From assembly GCA_029261715.1 (NCBI GenBank), contig JAJDAT010000001.1:305995-369994 (forward strand): a stretch of DNA of 64,000 bases. Direction: 5' to 3'. Each line of letters starts with the position of its first letter. The first letter of the stretch is position 1. The position numbers and the translations under genes are program-made. This DNA comes from Nitrospinia bacterium. GTDB taxonomy: Bacteria; Nitrospinota; Nitrospinia; Nitrospinales; JAJDAT01. The notes below the pieces were generated by a model, which saw only the letters and a program-made list of their open reading frames with translations, ran no database searches and had not been told where the DNA came from. Positions 46,135-54,560 of this stretch are shown one piece after another.

Positions 46135-46204
46135 CCCTCTGCGCGTCATCCTGAAGCAAACCTTTAGGTTTGGTGAAGGATCTCGCCCCGATTCAATAAA
46201 ATTA
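46135..46204 (+). repeat. dispersed repeat before cobN
   Basis: GCGCGTCATCCTGAAGC...GGTGAAGGATCTCGCCCCGATTCAATAAAATTAA fills most of the 177-base gap between the chelatase subunit gene and cobN. It would be part of the operon mRNA. Confidence 0.65.
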
Positions 46205-46221
46205 ATTCCTTTTAAATAAAT

Positions 46222-49200
46222 ATGGCCATATACTTTTTTGTTTCTACCTCATCCGACTATCATGTCTTTTCCGAAGCCCTTGCAGACTCAGAAGACCTAG
46301 AAACCTACGTAGACTTTGTCGACAACTTTGACGACCACGCCAGCAAATTAGGCTCGACTGATATTCTGGCGACGCGTAACTTGGGCGGTATGTCGTTTCA
46401 AAAATCCATTTTGGAGAAGATGGGTAAATTATCTCGCGACAAAAAAATTCCATTCTTGTGTTTGCCTGGTTATAAAAACGACGACCCTTCGGCTTTAGCT
46501 CTTTCAACCGTGCCCGCTTCCGTTTGCAAACAAGTTCTAAATTTCTATGAAACTTGTAACGCCTCAAACATTTTAGAATCGGCAAAGTATTTGAGCGATT
46601 TATATGGCGGAACTGCATTGGGATGGAAGGAACCCGAAACGTTTCCAGAGTTCGGAATATTGCCCGGTTACGAAGAGATTCGTCTAAAAACTCAAACGGA
46701 CCTAAATAATAGGCCCGTCATAGCGGTCCTATTTTATCGGACCCATTATTTGGCCAACGACTACGAACCTGTATCCGTGGTTATTAAAGAAATAGAAGCG
46801 TCAGGCGCGATCCCCCTACCCGTCTATTGCGCCTCTATGAAGCAACCGAAAAAAGAAATTCATCCAGTAGAGAAACTCCTTAAAAATGAAAACGGCGATC
46901 TGTTGCCTCACGCGATCATAGATTGTTTATCTTATGCGGCGGTGGATATATCGGCGGAAGGCAACGTTACCGAGGCCGCTATCGACGATGGGAACCTGTT
47001 CATCCGATTAGACAGACCTATTATCCATGCCCTTTACAGTTCCGAATCCAGATATAAGTGGACCGAAAACCCAAAAGGCATGACTCCGAACGATATGGCA
47101 ATGAAAGTAGTGTTGCCAGAATTCGACGGAAAAATCATCGGGCATCCAATTGGCTTTGCCGAAGAAACCGTTATCGACTGTAAAAAGACTGTTCATTACA
47201 AGGGCGACCCTGAAAGAATTCAACGAATAGTTTCATTAGCGAATCGATTTTCCAATTTAGCGTTAAAACCCAACAAGGATAAAAAGATCGCGATCATCTT
47301 AACCAACTACCCAACCCAAAACGCACGTATAGGCAACGCGGTTGGTTTGGATACGCCAGAATCTCTAGTGATCGCTTTACGCGAATTAAAATCTGACGGT
47401 TACCATGTAGAAAATATTCCCGAGTCTGGCGACGATTTGATTCATTCATTGATCGCACAAATCAGCTACGACACCGAATTCCTAACCGAAGAACAAATAC
47501 GCCAAGCGCCAGCTCAGATTGACGGTTCAGAATACGAACCCTGGTTCAACGACTTCCCAGAAAAGAATCAAGCCCATATGCAACGCGACTGGGGCAAACC
47601 TCCCGGAAAAGTTTTTTGGCACGAGGGAAAACTTTTTTTCCCCGGCTTGTTTTTCGGTAACGTGTTTGTAGGTATTCAACCACCGCGCGGATTTGGCGAT
47701 AACCCTGTCGCCATTTATCACAGTCCAGATGTCGTGCCTACTCATCATTACCTGGCATTTTATAGATGGATTCGTTACGGGTTCCAAGCAGACGCGGCAA
47801 TCCATATGGGCAAACACGGCAACTTGGAATGGCTACCCGGTAAAGCCGTTGCCTTATCGGAAAACTGTTATCCAGATTTAGCGATATTTGATATCCCTTT
47901 CTTCTATTACTTCATAGTCAACAACCCTGGCGAAGGTTCGCAAGCAAAGCGGCGAACGCATTCCGTTTTAATCGATCACATGGTGCCGCCAATGACTCGC
48001 GCCGATTTATACGACGACTTAGCTCGTATCGAACAATTGATCGAAGAATGGACTTTTGTGCAGGATGTCGATCCCGAAAAAGTTCCCATCGTGCAAAATC
48101 AAATTTGGGAGCTTTGCGAAACCAACAACGTCAATATGGACTTAGGGTTCGACAAACCGCCCGAAAATTTTAAAGAATATCGCAAAGCGATCAACGGTTT
48201 CTTATGCGAAATTGGTAACACGCAAATTCGTGAAGGACTACATGTTTTAGGCAAAATCCCTAAAGAAGACAGCTTGATCGATTTATTTGTCAGTCTCGCT
48301 CGTATCGACAACCCACCGCATAAGGGAACGCAAACTTTATTCATGAGCGCATGCGCAATAGAAGAGTCTTCTTACTTCAACGATCAAAGCGCGGCATTAA
48401 ATTGTAAAATCCCTGAATCGCTTATCCAGTACTATAAGAAACCCATTCAGAGCCGAGGGGACTTATTGGAATGTTTTGATCGTATCGCGTTCAACTTTTT
48501 CGAGTTATGTCTTAAAAATGAATTAACCAATCCTACCGAAATCGAAAACGCTGTCTTCAATCATTCCAGTTGTCGGTTTGACGGTCTTGGAGAAACGTTT
48601 TCATATATCTTTAAAGTTATTTATCCGCGACTGCTAAAAATATCCGATGAGTTAACCAGTCTCACTCGCGGTTTGAACGGTAAATTTGTACATCCCGGAC
48701 CTTCCGGGGCTCCTACTCGCGGTATGGCTTCTATATTACCTACCGGTAGAAATTTTTATTCGGTGGATATGCATTCGATCCCCACTATCATCTCCTGGAT
48801 CATGGGGCAAAAATTAGGTCAAAACTTGATCGACCGATTTCACGAGGAAAACGAGAAATATCCGGAAACTATCGCGATGGTGCTTTGGGGAACATCCAAC
48901 ATGCGAACCAAAGGCGACGACGTAGCGCAGATTCTATTCCTATTAGGGATGCGTCCTATTTGGAAACCGGAGAACAAACGCGTCATTGGCGTGGAACCCA
49001 TTCCACTGGAAGAACTGGGTCGGCCTCGCGTGGACGTTTGCGCGCGCATTAGCGGATTTTTTCGCGACGCATTTCCTAATTTAGTTACTTTAATGGATCA
49101 AGCGATAAACATGGCGGCGCAACTAGACGAACCGCCAGAGATGAATTTTGTGCGCAAGCATTACTTAGAATCGAACAAAGAACCACTCTATCGAATTTTT

Positions 49201-49923
49201 AGTTCGGCTCCAGGGCGATATGGTACAGGGATACTAGAAACTATCCATTCACAGAAATGGGAAACCGGAAAAGATTTGTCGGATGTATTTTTGAATTGGG
49301 GAGGGTTTGCTTACACTCAAAAAGAATACGGCACGGCGAAGAAAGACGAGTTTATCCGTCAGTTATCGCAAACCGACGCAGCATCACAAAACCAAGACAA
49401 TCGAGAACACGATATTTTTGATTCCGACGACTACCTTCAATTTCATGGCGGCTTAATCAACGCGATCAATACCATCAAGGACGCACAGGGTAAAGGTAAA
49501 GTCACAGAATACTTTGGCGACTCTTCAAATCCTGCGGCGGTAAAAATTAAAACGTTGAAAGAAGAAGTGCGTCGGGTATTTCGGGCGCGAGTGGTTAATC
49601 CAAAATGGATCGACTCCATGAAAGACCACGGTTACAAAGGTGGACTAGAAATGGCGGCGACAGTAGATTATATGTTTGGTTACGATGCCACTACAGACGT
49701 CATCGACGATTATATGTACGAAGGCGTTACAGAAAAATATCTTTTAGATAAAGAAACGCAAGAGTTTTTAAAAGAAAAAAATCCTTGGGCTATTCGGTCG
49801 ATGGGAGAACGTTTAATGGAAGCGGCCAATCGCGGCCTATGGAAAAATCCCGACCCTGAATTAATGATGGAAATCGAATCGCTGGTATCCTCTACCGAAG
49901 GCGATATCGAAGAGAAGCTTTAA
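46222..49923 (+). CDS. cobN: cobaltochelatase large subunit CobN
   Basis: The 1233-residue protein is a CobN/BchH-type chelatase: NRPVIAVLFYRTHYLAND, AIIDCLSYAAVDIS, AIHMGKHGNLEWLPGK, DIPFFYYFIVNNPGEGSQAKRR and MVLWGTSNMRTKGDDVAQILFLLG are characteristic. It inserts cobalt into the corrin ring with an AAA/VWA partner, here the gene just upstream. Its presence beside CbiX is unusual. It ends operon 2. The last 26-28 codons (LWKNPDPELMMEIESLVSS...EEKL) recur four times downstream, between secreted-protein genes. Confidence 0.93.
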   Translation: MAIYFFVSTSSDYHVFSEALADSEDLETYVDFVDNFDDHASKLGSTDILATRNLGGMSFQKSILEKMGKLSRDKKIPFLCLPGYKNDDPSALALSTVPASVCKQVLNFYETCNASNILESAKYLSDLYGGTALGWKEPETFPEFGILPGYEEIRLKTQTDLNNRPVIAVLFYRTHYLANDYEPVSVVIKEIEASGAIPLPVYCASMKQPKKEIHPVEKLLKNENGDLLPHAIIDCLSYAAVDISAEGNVTEAAIDDGNLFIRLDRPIIHALYSSESRYKWTENPKGMTPNDMAMKVVLPEFDGKIIGHPIGFAEETVIDCKKTVHYKGDPERIQRIVSLANRFSNLALKPNKDKKIAIILTNYPTQNARIGNAVGLDTPESLVIALRELKSDGYHVENIPESGDDLIHSLIAQISYDTEFLTEEQIRQAPAQIDGSEYEPWFNDFPEKNQAHMQRDWGKPPGKVFWHEGKLFFPGLFFGNVFVGIQPPRGFGDNPVAIYHSPDVVPTHHYLAFYRWIRYGFQADAAIHMGKHGNLEWLPGKAVALSENCYPDLAIFDIPFFYYFIVNNPGEGSQAKRRTHSVLIDHMVPPMTRADLYDDLARIEQLIEEWTFVQDVDPEKVPIVQNQIWELCETNNVNMDLGFDKPPENFKEYRKAINGFLCEIGNTQIREGLHVLGKIPKEDSLIDLFVSLARIDNPPHKGTQTLFMSACAIEESSYFNDQSAALNCKIPESLIQYYKKPIQSRGDLLECFDRIAFNFFELCLKNELTNPTEIENAVFNHSSCRFDGLGETFSYIFKVIYPRLLKISDELTSLTRGLNGKFVHPGPSGAPTRGMASILPTGRNFYSVDMHSIPTIISWIMGQKLGQNLIDRFHEENEKYPETIAMVLWGTSNMRTKGDDVAQILFLLGMRPIWKPENKRVIGVEPIPLEELGRPRVDVCARISGFFRDAFPNLVTLMDQAINMAAQLDEPPEMNFVRKHYLESNKEPLYRIFSSAPGRYGTGILETIHSQKWETGKDLSDVFLNWGGFAYTQKEYGTAKKDEFIRQLSQTDAASQNQDNREHDIFDSDDYLQFHGGLINAINTIKDAQGKGKVTEYFGDSSNPAAVKIKTLKEEVRRVFRARVVNPKWIDSMKDHGYKGGLEMAATVDYMFGYDATTDVIDDYMYEGVTEKYLLDKETQEFLKEKNPWAIRSMGERLMEAANRGLWKNPDPELMMEIESLVSSTEGDIEEKL

Positions 49924-50014
49924 ACCTCAATGGTTTAACCGCAAAGGCGCGAAGAACGCAAAGAAAACGTAAGGCTAGTCAATACCTCAACAGCAACTTA
50001 CTTCCCCTTAGTTA

Positions 50015-51493
50015 GTCGTCCCTGAAAAAGTAGTCTAATCCTATGAATAAAGGGTGAAAGGTGCTTTTGAGTGTTGTAAAATTGCAAGAAAACTGTAATC
50101 AGCGTTCAAAAACTGGAGGATTTATGCACTCAAAACAGCGAGACGGTCAAGGCGAATTGTATTCAGTCCGGTTGGATTTTTTGTGCAACGAAACGCATCC
50201 TTTGTCGCGTCTATCGAACTCGATTGGCTGGTCTCATTTCGATGAAAGTTTTGGTCAACTCTACAGTGAAGGCCAAGGCCGTCCGGCCAAGCCGACGCGA
50301 TTGATGGTGGGGTTGCATTATTTGAAACACGCCTTCGACTTGAGCGACGAAGAGGTGGTTGGTCAATGGATTGAAAATCCTTACTGGCAATTGTTTTGCG
50401 GGGAAGAGTATTTTCAGCATGATTTTCCAATCGATCCGAGTCTGATGACCAAGTGGCGGAACCGCTTGAAGAGCGCGGGTCTCGAGAAGCTTCTTGAGGA
50501 AACAATACGCGCGGGGTTGGAGACCAAGGTATTGAAGCGAACCAGTTTAAATCGTTTGAACGTGGACACCACGGTTCAGGAGAAAGCTGTGAGTTTTCCT
50601 ACGGACTCGAAATTGTATCATCGGATGCGAATCAAATTGGTGAACGAAGCTAAGGCTTGCGGCGTTTTGCTTCGTCAATCCTACACGCACAAATCAAAGC
50701 AGTCGTTAGTTATGCAGAGCCGTTACACCCATGCAAGACAGATGAAACGTTCTCGGAAAGAAGTTAAGAAACTGAAAACCTACCTGGGTCGGGTGACGCG
50801 TGATATTGAACGTAAGATATCGAGCAATCCCAATTTGAAAGACCGTTTCGCGTCTTTGTTGGAGATGGGGCATCGTCTGCTTCAGCAGAAACGAATGGAC
50901 AAAGGAAAACTTTACAGCCTGCATGCGCCGGAAATCGAATGCATCGCCAAAGGCAAGGCCCATAAACGCTACGAGTTCGGATGCAAGGTGAGCCTTACGA
51001 CCACGTCAAAAGATAATTTTGTAGTCGGCGCGCAAGCGATTCATGGAAACCCTTACGATGGATATACCCTCAATGAAGCGGTTAAACAGGCTGAACGGCT
51101 GGGAGACTTTACAACGAAAGAAATTTTTGTAGATCGAGGTTATCGCGGTCACAACTACGAAGGCAAAGCTAAGGTGCATCTCGCCCGACGTGGGATGAGA
51201 AAGTTAAAACCTTCGCTGAGACGATGGTTCAAGCGTCGCTCAGCGATAGAGCCTGTGATCGGTCACATGAAAAATGATGGACGTTTGGGCAGAAACTATC
51301 TGCTAGGTCAAGAAGGCGACCGGATCAACGCAATCTTGTGCGGCGCTGGACATAATATCCGAAAGCTCTTAAGGGCTTTCTTTTTGTTTCTTTTTTGGCG
51401 ACTGTTCAAAAAACATTTTCAACCGGTCAACGCATAAAAAAATCTTACATTGTTGGCCCTGATCTTCAAAAAATAGGGTTTTTCAGGGACGAC
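50015..51493 (+). mobile_element. IS5-type insertion sequence
   Basis: GTCGTCCCTGAAAAA at 50015-50029 is matched by its inverse TTTTTCAGGGACGAC at 51479-51493. The flanks give a 6-base target duplication TAGTTA (50009-50014 and 51494-51499). The uninterrupted site CCTTAGTTAGAATC is preserved in the duplicated unit at about 54285-54298, which proves the insertion came after that duplication. The IR can be extended by two bases on each side, in which case the duplication would shrink. Confidence 0.9.
50124..51437 (+). CDS. IS5-family transposase
   Basis: From ATG 50124 (CTGGAGGA upstream) the protein has 437 residues. LMVGLHYLKHAFDLSDEEVVGQWIENPYWQ is the helical N-terminal domain; the DDE residues sit in LNVDTTVQEK, IFVDRGYRGHNY and SAIEPVIGHMK. 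It looks intact and its codon use is more GC-rich than its neighbours, in keeping with recent arrival. A GTG start 63 bases upstream is possible. Confidence 0.92.
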   Translation: MHSKQRDGQGELYSVRLDFLCNETHPLSRLSNSIGWSHFDESFGQLYSEGQGRPAKPTRLMVGLHYLKHAFDLSDEEVVGQWIENPYWQLFCGEEYFQHDFPIDPSLMTKWRNRLKSAGLEKLLEETIRAGLETKVLKRTSLNRLNVDTTVQEKAVSFPTDSKLYHRMRIKLVNEAKACGVLLRQSYTHKSKQSLVMQSRYTHARQMKRSRKEVKKLKTYLGRVTRDIERKISSNPNLKDRFASLLEMGHRLLQQKRMDKGKLYSLHAPEIECIAKGKAHKRYEFGCKVSLTTTSKDNFVVGAQAIHGNPYDGYTLNEAVKQAERLGDFTTKEIFVDRGYRGHNYEGKAKVHLARRGMRKLKPSLRRWFKRRSAIEPVIGHMKNDGRLGRNYLLGQEGDRINAILCGAGHNIRKLLRAFFLFLFWRLFKKHFQPVNA

Positions 51494-51530
51494 TAGTTAG
51501 AATCTAAAAAGTTAAGCTCTTACTTAAATA

Positions 51531-51561
51531 ACGCCTCTCGAATTAATTTCTGGGAAGCGTT
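51531..51561 (+). terminator. decayed copy of the array terminator (T0)
   Basis: ACGCCTCTCGAATTAATTTCTGGGAAGCGTTG resembles the array terminators but has lost pairing and the T-run. A matching relic is at 54323-54360 in the next unit. It suggests that a gene once stood between the cobN end and the first kelch gene. Confidence 0.5.
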
Positions 51562-51732
51562 GTTCATAATGACCAAAATTATTTCCACAAATAAAATATA
51601 ACCGTCCGGATATCAAGCCTTTTAAAAAGTTCCGATCAACCTACAAATTTGGTCAACTTTTTTTTCATTCAGAAAACCTTTGAATTTATGCAGCTTATTT
51701 TTTTCACACTCCAAAACACAAAATATCCCATA

Positions 51733-51738
51733 TATAAT
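51733..51738 (+). promoter_or_regulatory. conserved -10 element before kelch gene 1
   Basis: TATAAT lies 30 bases before the ATG, and the same sequence context (ATCCCA(T/C)ATATAATATTTTTTTAA) stands before kelch gene 2 at 54526-54531. No good -35 box is found, so an alternative sigma factor or activator is possible. Confidence 0.45.
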
Positions 51739-51767
51739 ATTTTTTTAATTTTATTTGAAGGATAGTT

Positions 51768-54023
51768 ATGAAATCTATTTATGTACGCCTAAGTAGGCAT
51801 TTCTTAATATTATTAGTTTTATCTTCTTTTATTCTCATTCCTTCACTTGCCGCAGCGGTTGTGGAAGTAACTATCACCCATGAATCGCTAGACGAAAATG
51901 GAGTTCGAACCCTTGAAATTCGTGGCACTGAAGTTCATGTAAGCGGAGTATTTCCTACAGTCACCTTGGCTGGTTCTCCTTTAACGGTTCTTTCTACAAA
52001 CGCCAATGGCGACCAATTGGTAGTAAGCCTTCCAACCGATCAACTAGGAGGCACCTATAAGTTATCCTTAACCAACACTGCTGGAAGCTCAACTTTCGAC
52101 GTTAATATAAACGACCTTTCTGAAGACGGCTCGAAATGGCAGGAAATAAATTCGGCTGTGGCTTTTGGGAAACGACGTTATTTTGCATCGACGGTTTACA
52201 ACGACAAAATGTGGATTATGGGCGGTCATGTTTTCCCAAGTACAAAAGGCAACGACGTTTGGAGTTCTTCTGATGGGGCAACTTGGGTAGAAGAAACTTC
52301 CGCTGCAAATTGGGCTGGTAGGGAAAATTTTCAGACGGTCACTTTTGACGGGAAAATGTGGGTCATAGGCGGCAAGACAGCCTCTGGCGAGGTGAATGAC
52401 GTTTGGAGTTCCACCGATGGAGTGAGCTGGACAGAAGTGACATCCGCCGCGCAATGGACCGCGCGCGCAAATCATCGCGTTGTCGTTTTTAATAACGAAA
52501 TGTGGTTGATTGGCGGTAATGTAGGCTCTACATATTATAACGACACATGGCATTCTTCCGACGGTATTACTTGGACTCAAGGTACGGCGGATTACGGTTG
52601 GGGTCCGAACTTTGAATTCCAAATCCTTGTTTACGATAATAAACTTTGGATGATTGGCGGCACAAACGTTAATAATGAAATTCAAAATTCCGAAGACGGT
52701 ATTACCTGGACACAAGTCGTTCAGACCGCGCCTTTTCCAAAACGTCACATCCATCGATCAACGGTTTATAAAAATAAAATGTGGATTACTGGAGGACTTA
52801 GCCTTCCTGCATACACTCCTTTGGACGACGTTTGGAATTCTACCGACGGGGTCAACTGGACTTTAGTAACAGATGAACCGGGATGGGAAGCGCGATACGG
52901 ACATGAGCTTCTAGTGTTTTCCGATAAAATGTGGGCTTTAGCCGGAATAGGAAGCAGTTGGTACGACAATGTATGGAATACCGTCGACAATTTTAATAAC
53001 GTTTCTCTACTTGCGAGCATTGATGTTTTACAAGACCAAATAGCTGACCTTCAATCCGGTTCTGTAGATGATTCTGCCGACAACGTTTACATTACCTTTG
53101 CGCAAGAAGATCTATTGAGTAACCCAAGAACTCTGGATATCAATGGAGTCGGTTTGTTCATAGCTTCATCTGATCCAATAGTTTTTCTTGGAGACGAAAA
53201 AGACGGATCAAATGTTCCATTGCCTGTATCCAATAAAACCAACATTGCAGGTACAACATTGCAACAGGTTTTGGTTCAATTACCAGCAATCACGTCAAGA
53301 GGAAATCACCGTTTAACCTTAATTAACTCTAATGGAAAATCAGAATTTGACGTACAACTTGCCGAAGGAGGCACTGGAGGCAACGACGGATTTACAAAAT
53401 TATTACTCCATATGGACACGGATTTTTTTGATTCATCTGGATCATCCCATCAGCCAACACTTCATGGCGGCATCGCAATAGATCCTGTAGCAAAATTTGG
53501 AGCGGGTTCGGGACTTTTTGATCAAATCGACGACTACGTCTCTTTTCCAGATAGCCCTAACTGGGCGTTTGGTTCTGGCGACTTCACGATTGATTTTTGG
53601 TACAAATTCGTGGCTGACAATGCTCAAAACATCGTTTCACAATCGGAAAACATAAATAGTCATTGGAGACTCTTTTTCCAACCCACTCCTTTCAAGTTCC
53701 AATTTGATCTTTACTCGGGCGGGGGTATTCCTATAACATTTCGATCCGATCCTTTGACTATGGTAGCAGGAAACTGGTATCACTTTGCCGTTGTTCGTTC
53801 TGGGAATAATTTCAATCTGTATCGTAATGGTGTGCAAATTCGTTCGACCTATGCCAATAGCGAATATATTCCAGATTTAGCGGCAGATCTAAACTTCGGT
53901 AATCTCGGTTATTGTAATTGTCAAAAAATGTTAGGAAATATTGACGAACTTCGGATAAGTAAGGGAGTAGCTCGTTGGACATCCGATTTTAGCGATAATT
54001 TACCGAACGCTCCTTATAATTAA
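51768..54023 (+). CDS. secreted kelch-propeller / LamG protein 1
   Basis: A signal peptide ends near SLAAAV. Residues about 28-110 form an IPT-like beta domain (VTITHESLDENGVRTLEI). Six kelch-type blades follow, each with NKMWIMGG...NDVWSSSDGATW spacing of about 50 residues (115-420). A short helix (IDVLQDQIADLQ), a second beta domain (VYITFAQEDL...GKSEFDVQL) and a C-terminal LamG/concanavalin domain (KLLLHMDTDFFDSSG, DDYVSFPDSPNWAFGSGDFTIDFW, DELRISKGVARW) complete it. It is probably an extracellular or surface adhesin-like protein. The ribosome site is GAAGGA. Confidence 0.85.
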   Translation: MKSIYVRLSRHFLILLVLSSFILIPSLAAAVVEVTITHESLDENGVRTLEIRGTEVHVSGVFPTVTLAGSPLTVLSTNANGDQLVVSLPTDQLGGTYKLSLTNTAGSSTFDVNINDLSEDGSKWQEINSAVAFGKRRYFASTVYNDKMWIMGGHVFPSTKGNDVWSSSDGATWVEETSAANWAGRENFQTVTFDGKMWVIGGKTASGEVNDVWSSTDGVSWTEVTSAAQWTARANHRVVVFNNEMWLIGGNVGSTYYNDTWHSSDGITWTQGTADYGWGPNFEFQILVYDNKLWMIGGTNVNNEIQNSEDGITWTQVVQTAPFPKRHIHRSTVYKNKMWITGGLSLPAYTPLDDVWNSTDGVNWTLVTDEPGWEARYGHELLVFSDKMWALAGIGSSWYDNVWNTVDNFNNVSLLASIDVLQDQIADLQSGSVDDSADNVYITFAQEDLLSNPRTLDINGVGLFIASSDPIVFLGDEKDGSNVPLPVSNKTNIAGTTLQQVLVQLPAITSRGNHRLTLINSNGKSEFDVQLAEGGTGGNDGFTKLLLHMDTDFFDSSGSSHQPTLHGGIAIDPVAKFGAGSGLFDQIDDYVSFPDSPNWAFGSGDFTIDFWYKFVADNAQNIVSQSENINSHWRLFFQPTPFKFQFDLYSGGGIPITFRSDPLTMVAGNWYHFAVVRSGNNFNLYRNGVQIRSTYANSEYIPDLAADLNFGNLGYCNCQKMLGNIDELRISKGVARWTSDFSDNLPNAPYN

Positions 54024-54058
54024 ACGGCTCATATTTGTTTAGTTTTTAAGTTAAGAAT

Positions 54059-54095
54059 GCCTCTCGGATTCATTTCCGGGAGGCGTTTTTTTTTT
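54059..54095 (+). terminator. array terminator T1
   Basis: GCCTCTCGG-ATTCATTT-CCGGGAGGC is a hairpin followed by ten T, 36 bases behind kelch gene 1. The same hairpin closes the other units at 56887, 59111 and 63394. Confidence 0.88.
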
Positions 54096-54118
54096 GCATG
54101 AATTTTTTAGCGATAAAC

Positions 54119-54560
54119 GGAAAAACTCTGATCCCGAATTAATGATGGAAATCGAATCGCTGGTATCCTCTACCGAAGGCGATATCGAAGAGAAGCTTTA
54201 AACCTCAATGGTTTAACCGCAAAGGCGCGAAGAACGCAAAGAAAACGTAAGGCTAGTCAATACCTCAATAGCAACTTACTTCTCCTTAGTTAGAATCTAA
54301 AAAGTTAAGCTTTTACTTAAACAACTCCTCTCGGATTTACTTTTAAAAATCGCTTTTATTAAGAACCAAAATTATTTCTACAGATAAAATATAACCTCCC
54401 CGATATCAAGCCTTTTTAAAAGTTCCGCTCAACCTACAAATTTGGTCAATTTTTTATTACTTTAGAAAACTCTTATATTTCAGCAACCTATTGTTTTCAC
54501 ACTCCAAAACTAAAAATATCCCACATATAATATTTTTTTAATTTTATTTGAAGGGTAGTT
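54119..54560 (+). repeat. cobN 3'-end copy B plus upstream region of kelch gene 1
   Basis: Bases 54119-54201 repeat the end of cobN in frame (KNSDPELMMEIESLVSS to EEKL and stop) with one amino-acid change (Pro to Ser). The match to the native locus continues past the stop through the intergenic region to the next ATG, apart from the missing IS. The unit is therefore a tandem duplicate of [cobN end - leader - kelch gene - terminator]. Confidence 0.9.
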
